A DNA stretch of 64,000 nucleotides from Streptococcus mitis (GTDB lineage Bacteria > Bacillota > Bacilli > Lactobacillales > Streptococcaceae). This document shows positions 39,501 to 48,681 of this stretch, piece after piece. Position numbers and translations under genes: made by a program. Below the pieces are notes generated by a model that did no database searches, had not been told where the DNA came from, and saw only the letters and a program-made list of their open reading frames with translations. The stretch covers positions 1,631,001 through 1,695,000 of the forward strand of contig NZ_CP067992.1 of the NCBI RefSeq assembly GCF_016658865.1, written 5' to 3'. Positions within the stretch are counted from its first letter, which is position 1; each line of letters starts with the position of its first letter.

Positions 39501-39830
39501 TGTAACCAAAAGATCTGGATTTTCCAGTGTTTTTTCCACGGCTACTGTTTCATTTGCAAATACTTTTGTTTGAGTAGCAACACTACCACCTAAAACAGCC
39601 CCTGTGGCAGCAAGCCCCTTGATAATATCCAAACCTGTAATAGAAGAATTTACTTTATCCTCTACTACTTCAGTCATGACTTGCGTCGTATCTACACCAC
39701 CACGCAAGACCTTGAACAAACCAAAAAGAGAGGTTGAAGCTCGCAACCAATGTTTTCCTGATTTGATTAACTTATACCGCGTCACTCGATCGGTTTCTCT
39801 ATACTCACCTTTTTGACGTCTAAAAAACAT
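30519..39830 (-). CDS. psrP: PsrP-like giant serine-rich-repeat adhesin, frameshifted in SRR2
   Basis: The open frame is 3103 aa as read; it would be about 3126 aa with the frame repaired to the LPNTG anchor (stop 30451). Domains: a long SRR-type signal peptide with the KxYKxGKxW-like [10 protein letters not shown] at 19-28 and a probable cut near VFA-NE (about 92); a short SRR1 (about 120-205); a helical stretch (about 275-350); a large beta-rich binding region to about 1340 with Rib/Ig-like sections and two copies of a small unit ([11 protein letters not shown] and [11 protein letters not shown]); then SRR2 ([12 protein letters not shown]). Three single-base indels at 32208, 31914 and 31413 turn the end into [14 protein letters not shown] sequence and remove the anchor. 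Exported by SecA2/SecY2 and O-glycosylated. Ligand unknown. Confidence 0.9.
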   Translation of the reverse strand: MFFRRQKGEYRETDRVTRYKLIKSGKHWLRASTSLFGLFKVLRGGVDTTQVMTEVVEDKVNSSITGLDIIKGLAATGAVLGGSVATQTKVFANETVAVEKTLENPDLLVTNDTVVLGTTSLSNSENSASLSTSISESASISESASTSTSASTSASTSASASASTSVSASASTSSSASASASDSASMSTSLNQSTSQTSSVSTSVGASSEKTVSEIQDEKKASTQNESKVDKIDSSILKPATIESNTVKTNSDTTSLVGATAATLSSVETSVKKNEENRKKLSKLSAEMGEYLAKAAGLPNTDSAITKVNAAVTAIEKALADPTSDWTEVVQKATLARNSIVNAVLRAQSGARDARNGQTMLRDASLRASWAPSQNDSRMTVSSPVATFDKATGIATYTMNVQANSALSNVGVKINVGRGGHVQSATFNDNQMTPTFTQGSEIVYNYRHGQNRNLNGTIVVKVKYDNNVPTATADMQVQVSSAPIGQNTQGNASTVQSASVPTGYNPSRPTPPPSVEKSGPGFEIIGGTHFDVYNDDSINQKISILKKGSRLRLYRLNGGEAIPGVTYGGAAIGEEINRPNPKYDPYNPRNKETPFINQRQEFENIPSAIAGTVGNGEASAEVGKTYSYRIWAIDWGNKTSEATVTYTIKGFNERHDVQSGDVVQVKDLEHLTQQEIAEVYNNFINNAANKRDLLANQDLTKDVSNSNVTSDANGTVLTFPGTKAKIEVSTNGTITVTYRDGTTSTINAALEKYNPIAKVPKVYTYIGEQAGDLENASNFIQRANGKEFPAGTRITWKQGAEIKTSETGSKQAIAHIEYPNGGSEDVTVDYEVLATIKPKGPVNDIQGTAPHKGTVWRNYVDKEGTAGYPSGASQAWSKDGQVVSSSPINTNETGRNTYQVTFTYPVGRMGENDSNKLSHTVNVVHDVYKFESNRSYTFTQNKTDDPAYKQAVANPKEAVTKVSGSPEFNAANTNYKWVNGAPSLTEVGTFTKEVEVELPADSTGVRVKQNVPVTVKVKPQAPEIAADSVNEKGGLPNRSIVVTNVTPGALVTLTLAGYTFEKKAKDNESSVTFEPADLKKAYDGNNGLLPTGNVTVKQEKVVRTPAGGTETLTSATTTKTITKENVAPNPEFEIYVKNDKTKKWEKLSPKNNVRPGTSGYEIFAGDEVKVVLKGSDNSGKLRDLKLYDGVSDKDRIFSGDYSSNDSAPGFKNKPTNAPATLEYTATYNPNQEYADGNRWTLGVKAVDLSNNEARTPAAVVAQGKLNERFPGKKPSEVFQVEHPNALNQREKDRILAAVKTANPETANRIRSYSIAENGTVTITYKDGTVNTVTPNISDSDYRASVSASTSASQSASTSASKSASTSASQSASTSASKSASTSASQSASTSASKSASTSASQSASTSASKSASTSASQSASTSASKSASTSASQSASTSASQSASTSASESASTSASQSASTSASESASTSASQSASTSASESASTSASESASTSASQSASTSASESASTSASQSASTSASESASTSASQSASTSASESASTSASQSASTSASESASTSASQSASTSASESASTSASQSASTSASESASTSASQSASTSASESASTSASQSASTSASESASTSASQSASTSASESASTSASQSASTSASESASTSASQSASTSASESASTSASQSASTSASESASTSASQSASTSASESASTSASQSASTSASESASTSASQSASTSASESASTSASQSASTSASESASTSASQSASTSASESASTSASQSASTSASESASTSASQSASTSASESASTSASQSASTSASESASTSASQSASTSASESASTSASQSASTSASESASTSASQSASTSASESASTSASQSASTSASESASTSASQSASTSASESASTSASQSASTSASESASTSASQSASTSASESASTSASQSASTSASESASTSASQSASTSASESASTSASQSASTSASESASTSASQSASTSASESASTSASQSASTSASESASTSASQSASTSASESASTSASQSASTSASESASTSASQSASTSASESASTSASQSASTSASESASTSASQSASTSASESASTSASQSASTSASESASTSASQSASTSASESASTSASQSASTSASESASTSASQSASTSASESASTSASQSASTSASESASTSASQSASTSASESASTSASQSASTSASESASTSASQSASTSASESASTSASQSASTSASESASTSASQSASTSASESASTSASQSASTSASESASTSASQSASTSASESASTSASQSASTSASESASTSASQSASTSASESASTSASQSASTSASESASTSASQSASTSASESASTSASQSASTSASESASTSASQSASTSASESASTSASQSASTSASESASTSASQSASTSASESASTSASQSASTSASESASTSASESASTSASQSASTSASESASTSASQSASTSASESASTSASQSASTSASESASTSASQSASTSASESASTSASQSASTSASESASTSASQSASTSASESASTSASQSASTSASESASTVQVNQQAHRHLNQHQQVRANQQAQVPLNQHQQVRANQQAHQRLSQHQQVQVNQQAQVPLSQHQQVRANQQAHRHLSQHQQVRANQQAHQRLSQHQQVRSQSASTSASESASTSASQSASTSASESASTSASQSASTSASESASTSASQSASTSASESASTSASQSASTSASESASTSASQSASTSASESASTSASQSASTSASESASTSASQSASTSASESASTSASQSASTSASESASTSASQSASTSASESASTSASQSASTSHLSQHQQVRANQQAHQRLSQHQQVRANQQAHRHLNQHQQVQVNQQAHRHLNQHQQVRANQQAQVPLSQHQQVRANQQAHQLLSQRQQVQVNQQAHRHLNQHQQVRANQQAQVPLSQHQQVPANQQAHQLLSQRQQVQVNQQAHQLLNQHQQVQANQQAQVPLSQHQQVPANQQAQVPLNQRQQALLNQHQQVPLNQHQQVQANQQAHQLLSQHQQVRANQQAQVPLSQHQQVRVNQQAQVPLSQHQQVRANQQAHQRLSQRQQVQANQQAHQRLSQQVRLDSNCRIQVQKLPNHPCF
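33167..35219 (-). repeat. Tandem duplication with a 1008-bp period inside SRR2
   Basis: Bases from about 33167 to 34211 match bases 1008 further on (about 34175 to 35219), including rare variants such as the GCTCGCGCTTG spelling (33568 region and 34576 region). The match ends at 34212/35220 (C versus T) and to the left of 33167. 1008 equals 21 units of 48 bp. I checked many but not all bases. Confidence 0.85.
35525..35775 (-). repeat. K-type sub-repeats at the start of SRR2
   Basis: About five 48-bp units encode [16 protein letters not shown], with Lys (AAG) in the place where later units have Glu. They are very alike (GCACTTGTTGAAGCACTTTG recurs) and sit next to the binding region. Confidence 0.85.
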
Positions 39831-39887
39831 GTTTTACCCTTTCCCTACATACCAAAAGTGGACAATCCACCCTATTTTAATCATACC

Positions 39888-39905
39888 TTTAAAGTATACT
39901 TTAAA
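39888..39905. promoter_or_regulatory. 18-bp perfect palindrome over the adhesin -10 box
   Basis: TTTAAAGTATACTTTAAA reads the same on both strands and contains the -10 hexamer TATACT. A dimeric repressor bound here would block RNA polymerase. No regulator gene for it is seen in the window. Confidence 0.6.
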
Positions 39906-39921
39906 TGCAAACGCTTGTCAA
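39893..39921 (-). promoter_or_regulatory. Promoter of the SRR adhesin gene
   Basis: On the minus strand: -35 TTGACA (39916-39921), 17-bp spacer, -10 TATACT (39893-39898). A purine-rich ribosome site GGGAAAGGG precedes ATG 39830. The long leader is about 55 nt. Confidence 0.85.
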
Positions 39922-40258
39922 GAAATTTGATATATTTTTATATAATATTACCATTCAAATATTTTGAAATATCGAACCATTTATAAGTTCTCTAACAACA
40001 TCTAATACCTTTGTATAAAAAGCCTCAAATAACTTTTTAAAATATATATAGCTAAATTTATTTTAGTTGTAAAAAGTATATAACGTTCGGATTTTTAACA
40101 TATTATATAAACAAAATATAAAAACTTGACTATTCATGTTTCATTGATAAATTCATAATGTAATGCAAAAAATACTATCGAAGTACATCTTGTGACAATA
40201 GATTTTCATAAAAAATTGCTTCGAATCAACTCGATTCTCCCTGTAACTCCTATCAAAA
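39922..40258. other. AT-rich intergenic stretch without recognisable gene
   Basis: About 340 bp between the adhesin promoter and the prfC-side terminator. It is strongly AT-rich, with no ORF of note, no RNA gene and no recognisable BOX or RUP sequence. It may be upstream regulatory DNA for the adhesin, or a junction left by rearrangement. Confidence 0.5.
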
Positions 40259-40289
40259 ATGCCCACAATTAGGTTATAATCATGGGCAT
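40259..40289 (-). terminator. Terminator on the prfC side
   Basis: A 7-bp stem ATGCCCA/TGGGCAT (40259-40265 with 40283-40289) followed on the minus strand by TTTTGATAG. It would end prfC transcripts that pass the hairpin array. Confidence 0.6.
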
Positions 40290-40347
40290 TCTATTGATGT
40301 TTTTTCTAGTTAGCTAGGCCATTATCTCCCCGTCACGACAGAAAAGC

Positions 40348-40530
40348 CCACGAATTGATACCATTCGTGGATTTTTCCTAGTAAAGCATTTAGGTAAACC
40401 GATTGTTACACTACGACACGGAGTTTGGCAAATCGATTTCATTTGCCAAACGTAGTTAGTAAGGCAGTTAGCTAGTTCGCCAAATAGCGACTAGCGTCCA
40501 ACAATTAGGAACTTTAGTTCCAATTGTTGG
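40348..40530. repeat. Array of consecutive hairpins just after prfC
   Basis: Inverted repeats follow each other. CCACGAAT (40348-40355)/40363-40370 has T-runs on both sides. ACTACG (40410-40415)/CGTAGT (40451-40456) encloses an 11-bp stem GTTTGGCAAAT (40423-40433)/40441-40451. GCTAGT-CGC (40471-40480)/40487-40495 is next. CCAACAATT-GGAAC (40498-40512)/40517-40530 is the last. The last one starts 8 bp from the prfC stop. This resembles the array after yqeH in style. Confidence 0.65.
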
Positions 40531-40537
40531 TACTGAG

Positions 40538-42082
40538 TTACATCTTCTCTTCCAACTCTACATCTGGATACTTGTCCGCAAACCAACGGAGGGCAAAGTC
40601 ATTTTCAAAGAGGAAGACTGGTTGGTCAAAACGGTCTTTGGCCAAGATATTGCGACTTGATGACATCCGTTCATCCAAATCCTCAGGCTTGATCCAACGA
40701 ACGGTCTTTTTACCCATTGGGCTCATGACTACTTCTGCATTGTACTCGCCTTCCATGCGGTGTTTAAAGACTTCAAACTGGAGTTGACCAACAGCACCCA
40801 GCATATACTCGCCTGTTTGGTAATTCTTATAAAGCTGAATGGCTCCTTCTTGCACCAATTGCTCAATTCCCTTGTGGAAGGATTTTTGCTTCATGACATT
40901 CTTAGCGGAAACTTTCATGAAAATTTCAGGTGTAAAAGTTGGCAGTGGTTCAAATTCAAACTTGTTTTTGCCAACAGTCAATGTATCCCCAACCTGATAA
41001 GTACCTGTATCATAAACCCCGATGATATCACCCGCCACGGCATTGGTCACATTCTCACGACTTTCCGCCATAAACTGGGTAACATTAGACAATTTAGCCC
41101 CCTTACCAGTACGAGGCAGATTGACACTCATCCCGCGCTCAAACTCACCCGAAACGATACGAACAAAAGCAATACGGTCACGGTGTCGAGGGTCCATGTT
41201 GGCTTGGATTTTAAAGACAAATCCTGAGAAATCCTTGTCATAAGGATCCACAATTTCACCATCTGTTTTCTTGTGACCATGTGGTTCTGGAGCAAACTTG
41301 AGGAAAGTCTCAAGGAAGGTCTGCACACCAAAGTTAGTAAGGGCTGAGCCGAAGAAGACAGGTGTCAATTCTCCAGCAAGGATTGCTTCCTCTGAAAACT
41401 CATTTCCAGCTTCATTTAAAAGCTCAATATCATCTTTGACTTGCTCGTAGAAAGGATTGCTACCAAAAAGCTTGTCCCCATCTTCTAGACTGGCAAAACG
41501 CTCATCCCCTTTATAAAGTTCCAAGCGTTGGTTATAAAGGTCATACAAGCCTTCAAAGGCTTTCCCCATACCGATTGGCCAGTTCATCGGATAACTTGCA
41601 ATACCCAAGACTTCTTCCAATTCTTGCAAGAGATCCAAAGGCTCACGACCGTCACGGTCCAGCTTGTTCATAAAGGTAAAGACGGGAATGCCACGGTGTT
41701 TTACAACTTCAAACAATTTCTTGGTTTGCGCCTCGATACCCTTGGCAGAGTCCACAACCATGACCGCAGCATCCACCGCCATCAAGGTCCGATAGGTATC
41801 TTCTGAGAAGTCCTCGTGCCCTGGTGTGTCGAGGATATTGACGCGCTTACCATCGTAGTCAAACTGCATCACAGATGAAGTCACCGAAATCCCACGTTGC
41901 TTCTCGATATCCATCCAGTCAGACTTGGCAAACGTCCCTGTTTTCTTCCCTTTTACGGTACCAGCCTCACGAATCTCGCCCCCAAAGTAGAGCAACTGCT
42001 CAGTAATAGTAGTTTTCCCCGCGTCAGGGTGGGAGATGATGGCAAAGGTACGACGTTTCTTAATTTCTTCTTGAATATTCAT
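40538..42082 (-). CDS. prfC: Peptide chain release factor 3
   Basis: A 514-aa translational GTPase that removes RF1/RF2 from the ribosome after peptide release. G motifs: SHPDAGKTT (G1) at about 18-26, GISVTSS (G2), DTPGHEDF (G3), NKLDRDG (G4) and SAKG (G5). Length is typical of RF3 and clearly shorter than EF-G. It has its own promoter upstream (42172-42200), lies after a ywaF-like gene, and is followed by the hairpin array and a terminator. Confidence 0.96.
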   Translation of the reverse strand: MNIQEEIKKRRTFAIISHPDAGKTTITEQLLYFGGEIREAGTVKGKKTGTFAKSDWMDIEKQRGISVTSSVMQFDYDGKRVNILDTPGHEDFSEDTYRTLMAVDAAVMVVDSAKGIEAQTKKLFEVVKHRGIPVFTFMNKLDRDGREPLDLLQELEEVLGIASYPMNWPIGMGKAFEGLYDLYNQRLELYKGDERFASLEDGDKLFGSNPFYEQVKDDIELLNEAGNEFSEEAILAGELTPVFFGSALTNFGVQTFLETFLKFAPEPHGHKKTDGEIVDPYDKDFSGFVFKIQANMDPRHRDRIAFVRIVSGEFERGMSVNLPRTGKGAKLSNVTQFMAESRENVTNAVAGDIIGVYDTGTYQVGDTLTVGKNKFEFEPLPTFTPEIFMKVSAKNVMKQKSFHKGIEQLVQEGAIQLYKNYQTGEYMLGAVGQLQFEVFKHRMEGEYNAEVVMSPMGKKTVRWIKPEDLDERMSSSRNILAKDRFDQPVFLFENDFALRWFADKYPDVELEEKM

Positions 42083-42171
42083 AAGTTCTCTTTCTTTGAT
42101 TCTCTATTTTTCTTGTTTCAATAGCTAAGAATGATTTCTACATTGGATTTTACCATTCCTTTCAACACTCC

Positions 42172-42200
42172 ATTATATCGGATTTTGAGTAGTTTTTCAA
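42172..42200 (-). promoter_or_regulatory. Promoter of prfC
   Basis: Minus strand: -35 TTGAAA (42195-42200), 17-bp spacer, -10 TATAAT (42172-42177). An inverted repeat ATCGGAT/ATCCGAT encloses the -35 box. The leader to ATG 42082 is about 80 nt. Confidence 0.75.
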
Positions 42201-42225
42201 TTGCTCATCCGATGAAAAAAGTTAG

Positions 42226-42918
42226 CTAGAGCACTGATTTCACCTGGTTTCTCTTTTTCCACCGTTTTTTGAACAAGATATCAAAAAGAACCAGAGCCAG
42301 TGAAAGGATGACGGACACAAGTAGGTACTTTAGCCACAGGGGGGCATCAGGAATAAAAGGTGTCTTATTTAACAAGCCATAATTCCCACCAGTCACCTGA
42401 TTAACCCCAACTAGAAAGAGATTGAGGATAAAGGTATAGACTACAATCATATATTTCTTGAGTAGGCTCTTGTCATAGTGATTCATCAAGTAGACCAAGG
42501 AATTCACTAGAAGGGCATAGTGCCCAATCAAAAATGAAAAACTGGTAATATGGGGGAAGTCATAGGGGTCAAAAACTGGGTAAACCAGTGCAAAGACAGC
42601 TCCACTTGCTCCTAAGAGGGCAAAGTACTGCTTGCTTTTCCATTTATCGGGCAAGAAAACCACAGCAAACATAGCTAAACGGCAATGATAAAATGGGAGA
42701 CTATTAGAAAAGGGAATCCCAAAACCAACATACCAACTATAGAGTGCTAGCAACTGGAGGATCTGAATCCCCTTAAACAAGTATACAAATTTCGGATTTT
42801 TGTGATAAGCAAGTGCCCCATAAATACAAAGCATTAAGACCAGCATCATAACCCCATACCAAAAAAGTGAAATGGGAGGAGGGACTGTCTGAGTTCTGGT
42901 GATAAATTGATGGAACAT
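42226..42918 (-). CDS. TIGR02206/YwaF family integral membrane protein
   Basis: A 230-aa protein with about six or seven hydrophobic helices. It begins MFHQFITRTQTVPPPISLFW and has the family features LPFYHCRLAMFAVV (conserved HCR) and HYALLVNSLVYLM. The family (B. subtilis YwaF) is of unknown function; homology to eukaryotic TMEM164-type acyltransferases has been noted. It ends in a basic tail (KKRWKKRNQ). It runs divergently from gatC and precedes prfC. Confidence 0.8.
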   Translation of the reverse strand: MFHQFITRTQTVPPPISLFWYGVMMLVLMLCIYGALAYHKNPKFVYLFKGIQILQLLALYSWYVGFGIPFSNSLPFYHCRLAMFAVVFLPDKWKSKQYFALLGASGAVFALVYPVFDPYDFPHITSFSFLIGHYALLVNSLVYLMNHYDKSLLKKYMIVVYTFILNLFLVGVNQVTGGNYGLLNKTPFIPDAPLWLKYLLVSVILSLALVLFDILFKKRWKKRNQVKSVL

Positions 42919-43034
42919 GTTTCTATCCTAACTCTTATTTTTTCTTTTTTCTAGTTTAACTATTATAGCGAATTAAAAACGATTTTTCAATTTCTATTTC
43001 TTTTCAGTTTGGCTCCCTTATTTATAGGAAAATA

Positions 43035-43043
43035 TGGTAAAAT
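43035..43043 (+). promoter_or_regulatory. Extended -10 promoter of gatCAB
   Basis: TGGTAAAAT, within TATGGTAAAAT; TAAAAT at 43038-43043. The -35 at 17 bp is weak. Same extended -10 spelling as at the efp promoter. Confidence 0.6.
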
Positions 43044-43083
43044 AGAACAGACTCAAAATCATCATTTCACGAAAGGATGCAAG

Positions 43084-43386
43084 ATGAAAATTACGCAAGA
43101 AGAGGTAACACACGTTGCCAATCTTTCAAAATTAAGATTCTCTGAAGAAGAAACTGCTGCCTTTGCAACTACCTTGTCCAAGATTGTAGACATGGTTGAA
43201 TTACTGGGCGAAGTAGACACAACTGGTGTCGCACCTACTACGACCATGGCTGACCGCAAGACTGTACTCCGCCCTGATGTGGCCGAAGAAGGAACAGACC
43301 GTGATCGCTTGTTTAAAAACGTACCTGAAAAAGACAACTACTATATCAAGGTACCAGCTATCCTAGACGATGGAGGAGATGCCTAA
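43084..43386 (+). CDS. gatC: Asp/Glu-tRNA amidotransferase subunit C
   Basis: A 100-aa subunit of the GatCAB complex, which converts Glu-tRNA(Gln) and, in some species, Asp-tRNA(Asn) to the amide forms. It begins [20 protein letters not shown], as GatC does. The start at 43084 is preceded by AAAGGATG; the longer frame from 43009 covers the promoter. The C-terminus [13 protein letters not shown]...VPAILDD is typical. The stop and the gatA start share a base (TAATG). Confidence 0.95.
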   Translation: MKITQEEVTHVANLSKLRFSEEETAAFATTLSKIVDMVELLGEVDTTGVAPTTTMADRKTVLRPDVAEEGTDRDRLFKNVPEKDNYYIKVPAILDDGGDA

Positions 43387-44852
43387 TGACTTTCAACAAT
43401 AAAACCATTGAAGACTTGCACAATCTCCTTGTCTCAAAGGAAATTTCTGCAACTGAATTGACCCAAGCAACTCTTGAAGATATCAAGTCTCGAGAGACAG
43501 CTATCAACGCTTTTGTTACCATCGCTGAGGAGCAAGCTCTTGCTCAAGCTAAAGCTATTGATGAAGCTGGAATTGACGCTGATAATGTCCTTTCAGGAAT
43601 TCCATTTGCAGTTAAGGATAACATCTCTACAGACGGCATTCTCACAACTGCTGCATCAAAAATGCTCTATAACTACGAGCCAATTTTTGATGCGACAGCC
43701 GTTGCCAATGCAAAGGCTAAAGGCATGATTGTTGTAGGAAAGACCAACATGGACGAATTTGCCATGGGTGGTTCAGGTGAGACTTCCCACTACGGAGCAA
43801 CTAAAAACGCTTGGGACCACAGCAAGGTTCCTGGTGGTTCATCAAGTGGTTCTGCCGCAGCTGTAGCTTCAGGACAAATTCGCTTGTCACTTGGTTCTGA
43901 TACGGGTGGCTCTATTCGCCAACCTGCTGCCTTCAACGGGATCGTTGGTCTCAAACCAACCTACGGAACAGTTTCACGTTTCGGTCTCATTGCCTTTGGT
44001 AGTTCATTAGACCAGATTGGACCTTTTGCTCCTACTGTTAAGGAAAATGCTCTCTTGCTCAACGCTATTGCCAGCGAAGATGCCAAAGACTCTACTTCTG
44101 CCCCTGTCCGCATTGCCGACTTTACTTCAAAAATTGGTCAAGACATCAAGGGTATGAAAATCGCTTTGCCTAAGGAATACCTTGGCCAAGGGATTGACCC
44201 AGAAGTTAAAGAAACCATTCTTAATGCTGCTAAACACTTTGAAAAACTGGGGGCTATCGTCGAAGAAGTCAGCCTTCCTCACTCTAAATACGGTGTTGCC
44301 GTCTACTACATCATCGCTTCATCTGAAGCTTCATCAAACTTGCAACGCTTTGACGGTATCCGTTACGGCTACCGCGCAGAAGATGCAAGCAACCTTGATG
44401 AAATCTATGTAAACAGCCGTAGCCAAGGTTTCGGTGAAGAAGTGAAACGCCGTATTATGCTAGGTACTTTCAGCCTTTCGTCAGGTTACTACGATGCCTA
44501 TTACAAGAAAGCTGGTCAGGTCCGTACCCTCATCATTCAAGATTTCGAAAAAGTCTTTGCGGATTACGATTTGATTTTGGGACCAACTGCTCCAAGCGTT
44601 GCCTATGACTTGGATTCACTCAACCACGATCCAGTTGCCATGTACTTGGCTGACCTCTTGACCATCCCAGTCAACTTAGCTGGTCTACCAGGAATTTCGA
44701 TTCCTGCTGGATTCTCTCAAGGTCTACCAGTCGGTCTACAATTGATTGGTCCTAAGTACTCTGAGGAAACCATTTACCAAGTTGCTGCTGCTTTTGAAGC
44801 AACAACAGACTACCACAAACAACAACCCGTGATTTTTGGAGGTGACAACTAA
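43386..44852 (+). CDS. gatA: Glu-tRNA(Gln) amidotransferase subunit A
   Basis: A 488-aa amidase-signature enzyme that releases ammonia from glutamine for GatB. The Ser-cisSer-Lys catalytic set is visible: Lys in FAVKDNIS (about 79) and the serines in [14 protein letters not shown] and [11 protein letters not shown] (about 155-180). It is coupled to gatC by a one-base overlap and to gatB likewise. Its role is in the cytosolic indirect route to Gln-tRNA, expected as streptococci lack glutaminyl-tRNA synthetase. Confidence 0.97.
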   Translation: MTFNNKTIEDLHNLLVSKEISATELTQATLEDIKSRETAINAFVTIAEEQALAQAKAIDEAGIDADNVLSGIPFAVKDNISTDGILTTAASKMLYNYEPIFDATAVANAKAKGMIVVGKTNMDEFAMGGSGETSHYGATKNAWDHSKVPGGSSSGSAAAVASGQIRLSLGSDTGGSIRQPAAFNGIVGLKPTYGTVSRFGLIAFGSSLDQIGPFAPTVKENALLLNAIASEDAKDSTSAPVRIADFTSKIGQDIKGMKIALPKEYLGQGIDPEVKETILNAAKHFEKLGAIVEEVSLPHSKYGVAVYYIIASSEASSNLQRFDGIRYGYRAEDASNLDEIYVNSRSQGFGEEVKRRIMLGTFSLSSGYYDAYYKKAGQVRTLIIQDFEKVFADYDLILGPTAPSVAYDLDSLNHDPVAMYLADLLTIPVNLAGLPGISIPAGFSQGLPVGLQLIGPKYSEETIYQVAAAFEATTDYHKQQPVIFGGDN

Positions 44853-46294
44853 TGAACTTTGAAACAGTCATTGGACTTGAAGTCCACGTAGAGCTCAACA
44901 CCAATTCAAAAATCTTCTCACCTACTTCTGCCCACTTTGGAAATGACCAAAATGCCAACACCAACGTGATTGATTGGTCCTTCCCAGGTGTTCTGCCAGT
45001 TCTCAATAAAGGTGTTGTTGATGCCGGTATCAAAGCTGCTCTTGCCCTCAATATGGATATCCACAAAAAGATGCACTTCGACCGCAAGAACTACTTCTAT
45101 CCTGATAATCCCAAAGCCTACCAAATTTCTCAATTTGATGAGCCAATCGGTTACAACGGCTGGATTGAAGTAGAGCTAGAAGACGGTACAACCAAGAAAA
45201 TCGGTATCGAACGCGCTCACCTAGAAGAAGACGCTGGTAAAAACACTCACGGTACAGATGGCTACTCTTATGTTGACCTCAACCGCCAAGGGGTGCCATT
45301 GATTGAGATTGTATCTGAAGCCGACATGCGTTCTCCTGAAGAAGCCTATGCTTATCTAACCGCCCTCAAGGAAGTTATCCAGTATGCTGGCATTTCTGAC
45401 GTTAAGATGGAAGAAGGTTCGATGCGTGTGGATGCCAACATTTCTCTTCGTCCTTATGGTCAAGAGAAATTCGGTACCAAGACTGAGTTGAAAAACCTCA
45501 ACTCCTTCTCAAACGTGCGTAAGGGTCTTGAATACGAAGTCCAACGTCAGGCTGAAATCCTACGCTCAGGTGGTCAAATCCGCCAAGAAACACGCCGTTA
45601 CGATGAAGCCAACAAAGCAACCATACTCATGCGTGTCAAGGAAGGCGCTGCAGACTACCGCTACTTCCCAGAACCAGACCTACCTCTCTTTGAAATTTCA
45701 AACGAGTGGATTGAGGAAATGCGTACAGAGTTGCCAGAGTTTCCGAAAGAACGCCGTGCGCGTTACGTGGCTGACCTTGGCTTGTCAGACTACGATGCTA
45801 ACCAGTTGACTGCAAACAAGGTCACTTCTGACTTCTTTGAAAAAGCTGTTGCCCTCGGTGGCGATGCTAAACAAGTCTCTAACTGGCTCCAAGGTGAAGT
45901 GGCTCAATTCTTGAATGCTGAAGGCAAGACACTGGAACAAATCGAATTGACACCAGAAAACTTGGTTGAAATGATTGCCATCATCGAAGACGGCACTATC
46001 TCGTCTAAGATTGCCAAGAAAGTCTTTGTCCACCTAGCTAAAAATGGCGGTGGCGCGCGTGAATACGTGGAAAAAGCAGGTATGGTTCAAATCTCAGATC
46101 CTGAAATCTTGATCCCGATCATCCACCAAGTCTTTGCGGATAACGAAGCCGCCGTTGCCGACTTCAAGTCAGGAAAACGTAATGCAGACAAGGCCTTCAC
46201 AGGCTTCCTTATGAAAGCAACCAAAGGCCAAGCCAACCCACAAGTTGCTCTTAAACTGCTTGCACAAGAATTGGCGAAGTTGAAAGAAGATTAA
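44852..46294 (+). CDS. gatB: Asp/Glu-tRNA amidotransferase subunit B
   Basis: A 480-aa tRNA-binding kinase-like subunit of GatCAB. Family signatures: [20 protein letters not shown] at the start, [19 protein letters not shown], and the helical plus YqeY-like tail ending [20 protein letters not shown]. It phosphorylates the carboxyl group of the misacylated tRNA and completes amidation with ammonia from GatA. The terminator at 46300-46327 ends the operon. Confidence 0.97.
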   Translation: MNFETVIGLEVHVELNTNSKIFSPTSAHFGNDQNANTNVIDWSFPGVLPVLNKGVVDAGIKAALALNMDIHKKMHFDRKNYFYPDNPKAYQISQFDEPIGYNGWIEVELEDGTTKKIGIERAHLEEDAGKNTHGTDGYSYVDLNRQGVPLIEIVSEADMRSPEEAYAYLTALKEVIQYAGISDVKMEEGSMRVDANISLRPYGQEKFGTKTELKNLNSFSNVRKGLEYEVQRQAEILRSGGQIRQETRRYDEANKATILMRVKEGAADYRYFPEPDLPLFEISNEWIEEMRTELPEFPKERRARYVADLGLSDYDANQLTANKVTSDFFEKAVALGGDAKQVSNWLQGEVAQFLNAEGKTLEQIELTPENLVEMIAIIEDGTISSKIAKKVFVHLAKNGGGAREYVEKAGMVQISDPEILIPIIHQVFADNEAAVADFKSGKRNADKAFTGFLMKATKGQANPQVALKLLAQELAKLKED

Positions 46295-46299
46295 TATGT

Positions 46300-46327
46300 A
46301 AAAAACCAGCCCTGAGGTTGGTTTTTT
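46300..46327 (+). terminator. Terminator after gatB
   Basis: Stem AAAAAACCAGCC (46300-46311) pairs with GGTTGGTTTTTT (46316-46327), loop CTGA, ending in a T-run. The stem lies five bases after the gatB stop. Confidence 0.85.
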
Positions 46328-46379
46328 CTCCCCTACCATCTCCCAATAACTATTTTGGCTTTATTTCCAGAACATTTTA

Positions 46380-46388
46380 TGGTAAAAT
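46380..46388 (+). promoter_or_regulatory. Extended -10 promoter of efp
   Basis: TGGTAAAAT at 46380-46388, within TATGGTAAAAT. No clear -35 box at 17 bp (TTTATT). The ribosome site AAAGAGG precedes ATG 46423. Confidence 0.6.
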
Positions 46389-46422
46389 GAAGAGTAATAA
46401 TATTTATTAAAGAGGTAAAAAC

Positions 46423-46983
46423 ATGATTGAAGCAAGCAAATTGAAAGCTGGTATGACGTTTGAAACTGCAGACGGAAAATTGATCCGCGTTTTGGAAGCT
46501 AGCCACCACAAACCAGGTAAAGGGAACACAATCATGCGTATGAAATTACGTGATGTCCGTACTGGTTCTACTTTTGATACAAGCTACCGTCCAGAAGAAA
46601 AATTCGAACAAGCTATTATCGAAACTGTTCCAGCTCAATACTTGTACAAAATGGATGAAACTGCCTACTTCATGAACACTGAAACTTACGACCAATACGA
46701 AATCCCAGTCGTAAATGTTGAAAATGAATTGCTTTACATCCTTGAAAACTCTGATGTGAAAATCCAATTCTACGGAACTGAAGTAATCGGTGTAACTGTA
46801 CCAACCACTGTTGAATTGACAGTTGCTGAAACACAACCATCTATCAAAGGTGCTACTGTTACAGGTTCTGGTAAACCAGCAACTATGGAAACTGGACTTG
46901 TTGTCAACGTTCCAGACTTCATCGAAGCTGGGCAAAAATTGATCATCAACACTGCAGAAGGAACTTACGTTTCTCGTGCCTAA
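46423..46983 (+). CDS. efp: Translation elongation factor P
   Basis: A 186-aa three-domain protein that rescues ribosomes stalled on polyproline stretches. It starts [15 protein letters not shown]. The loop at the tip of domain I reads SHHKPGKGN, with Lys in the position that is modified in other bacteria (about residue 32). The C-terminal signature is [25 protein letters not shown]. It is followed after 21 bp by the Asp23-family gene, then nusB. Confidence 0.97.
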   Translation: MIEASKLKAGMTFETADGKLIRVLEASHHKPGKGNTIMRMKLRDVRTGSTFDTSYRPEEKFEQAIIETVPAQYLYKMDETAYFMNTETYDQYEIPVVNVENELLYILENSDVKIQFYGTEVIGVTVPTTVELTVAETQPSIKGATVTGSGKPATMETGLVVNVPDFIEAGQKLIINTAEGTYVSRA

Positions 46984-47004
46984 TCTCTAGAAAGAGGTCA
47001 TTCT

Positions 47005-47394
47005 ATGGGAATTGAAGAACAATTTGGCGAAATCGTTATCGCTCCACGTGTACTTGAAAAAATTATTGCCATCGCAACTGCTAAAGTTGAGGGTGTCCAC
47101 TCATTTTCAAATAAATCCGTATCTGATACCCTATCAAAACTCTCTCTTGGTCGTGGCGTCTACTTAAAAGAAAGCAACGAAGAACTAACTGCTGACATCT
47201 ATCTCTACCTTGAGTACGGTGTGAAAGTACCAAAAGTTGCTCTTGCTATTCAAAAAGCAGTGAAAGACGCTGTCCGTGATATGGCTGATGTGGAACTTGC
47301 TGCTGTCAACATCCATGTTGCAGGAATCGTTCCAGACAAGACACCAAAACCTGAGTTGAAAGATCTATTTAACGAGGACTTCCTCAATGACTAG
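47005..47394 (+). CDS. Asp23/Gls24 family protein
   Basis: A 129-aa protein of the Asp23/YqhY family, found upstream of nusB in many Firmicutes (YqhY in B. subtilis). It has the conserved N-terminal stretch [20 protein letters not shown] and [18 protein letters not shown]. YqhY-type members are linked to control of acetyl-CoA carboxylase activity, which is interesting because accA-D lie just downstream on the other strand. It has no membrane segment. It overlaps nusB by 8 bp. Confidence 0.9.
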   Translation: MGIEEQFGEIVIAPRVLEKIIAIATAKVEGVHSFSNKSVSDTLSKLSLGRGVYLKESNEELTADIYLYLEYGVKVPKVALAIQKAVKDAVRDMADVELAAVNIHVAGIVPDKTPKPELKDLFNEDFLND

Positions 47395-47812
47395 TCCATT
47401 ATTAGAATCTAGACGCGAACTTCGTAAATGCGCTTTTCAAGCTCTCATGAGCCTTGAATTCGACACAGATATGGAAACGGCTTGTCGCTTTGCCTACACA
47501 CATGACCGTGAAGATGAAGATGTGCAAATTCCTGCCTTTCTTCTGAACTTGGTTTCTGGTGTTCAAGCTCAAAAAGACGAGTTGGATAAACAAATCAACC
47601 AGCACCTCAAGTCAGGCTGGACAGTTGAACGCTTGACCTTGGTCGAAAAAAACTTACTACGCTTGGGTATCTTTGAAATCACATCATTTGATACTCCTCA
47701 GCTGGTAGCAGTCAATGAAGCCATTGAACTTGCTAAGAATTTTTCAGATCAAAAATCAGCCCGCTTTATCAACGGACTGCTTAGTCAATTTGTAACTGAA
47801 GAAAATGAATAA
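47387..47812 (+). CDS. nusB: Transcription antitermination factor NusB
   Basis: A 141-aa all-helical RNA-binding protein that works with NusE in rRNA antitermination. Typical segments are [37 protein letters not shown] and [26 protein letters not shown], the last being the NusB C-terminal signature. Its start overlaps the Asp23-family gene by 8 bp. A strong terminator follows, then convergent accA. Confidence 0.96.
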   Translation: MTSPLLESRRELRKCAFQALMSLEFDTDMETACRFAYTHDREDEDVQIPAFLLNLVSGVQAQKDELDKQINQHLKSGWTVERLTLVEKNLLRLGIFEITSFDTPQLVAVNEAIELAKNFSDQKSARFINGLLSQFVTEENE

Positions 47813-47815
47813 TCG

Positions 47816-47845
47816 AAAAGGTGTTTGGTTTTCCAAGCACCTTTT
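47816..47845 (+). terminator. Terminator of efp-nusB
   Basis: A 13-bp stem (47816-47828 with 47833-47845; one G-T pair) and TTTT loop, starting just after the nusB stop. Confidence 0.85.
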
Positions 47846-47877
47846 ACTTCATCCTTGATACAGAGTAAGAACCACAT

Positions 47878-47910
47878 AAAAACTAGAACTAACTGCCAGT
47901 TCTAGTTTTT
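47878..47910 (-). terminator. Terminator of the fab/acc cluster
   Basis: A perfect 13-bp stem AAAAACTAGAACT (47878-47890)/47898-47910 with a 7-nt loop, three bases after the accA stop on the minus strand. Its A/T flanks give T-runs on both strands. Confidence 0.85.
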
Positions 47911-47913
47911 GTA

Positions 47914-48681
47914 TTAATATTTTCTAAATCTTTGATAGCGTTCTTCCAACAACTCTTCTAACGGTTTTTGCGAAAGTCTAGCTAGCTCAGCTTGAAGTTC
48001 TTTCTTTACACTCTTAATCAGTTCTTTGCTAGAAAGTCCTGCTTCAGAAATCACCTTGTCTACCACGTCCATTTCTAACAGCTCATGAGAAGTGATTTTC
48101 ATCAGTTCTGCCGCTTCCATGGCACGACTGCCGTCCTTCCATAGAATGGAAGCAAAGCCTTCTGGGCTGAGAATGGCATAGATAGAATTTTCCAGCATCC
48201 AGACACGGTCTGCGACTGCCAGAGCCAGAGCTCCACCTGAACCACCTTCACCGATAATAATAGCAATAATCGGAACTTTCAGGTCACTCATTTCCATGAG
48301 ATTGCGAGCGATAGCTTCTCCTTGACCGCGTTCTTCCGCGCCGACACCAGGATAGGCACCTGCAGTATTGATAAAGGTCACAACTGGACGACCAAACTTT
48401 TCAGCCTGTTTCATCAACCGTAGAGCCTTACGGTAGCCTTCTGGATGCGGTTGACCAAAATTCCGCTTGAGGTTATCTTGTAAACTCTTGCCTTTTTGGA
48501 TACCAACCACTGTTACAGCTTGGTCCCCAAGCCAGCCAATACCACCAACAACTGCACCATCGTCACGAAAAGAACGGTCACCGTGTAATTGGATAAATTC
48601 ATCAAAAATGCCTGTCGCAAAGTCTAAGGTTGTCAAGCGACTCTGCTCACGCGCTTCTCTGACTATTTTTGCAATATTCAT
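47914..48681 (-). CDS. accA: Acetyl-CoA carboxylase carboxyltransferase subunit alpha
   Basis: A 255-aa subunit which with AccD moves the carboxyl group from biotin-AccB to acetyl-CoA, giving malonyl-CoA. Crotonase-fold signatures: [38 protein letters not shown], and the oxyanion segment [19 protein letters not shown]. The short streptococcal form lacks the N-terminal extension of E. coli AccA. It overlaps accD by 4 bp (ATGA) and is the last gene of the cluster. Confidence 0.96.
   Translation of the reverse strand: MNIAKIVREAREQSRLTTLDFATGIFDEFIQLHGDRSFRDDGAVVGGIGWLGDQAVTVVGIQKGKSLQDNLKRNFGQPHPEGYRKALRLMKQAEKFGRPVVTFINTAGAYPGVGAEERGQGEAIARNLMEMSDLKVPIIAIIIGEGGSGGALALAVADRVWMLENSIYAILSPEGFASILWKDGSRAMEAAELMKITSHELLEMDVVDKVISEAGLSSKELIKSVKKELQAELARLSQKPLEELLEERYQRFRKY

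Noticed and set aside
36469-39816. Several 60-118-codon plus-strand frames opposite the adhesin
   Set aside because: All are antisense to a clearly coding region with ordinary codon use and have no start signals.
39905-39921. CcpA (cre) site near the adhesin -35 box
   Set aside because: TGCAAACGCTTGTCA resembles TGnAAnCGnTnnCA but has one extra base between its halves, so it fails the consensus.
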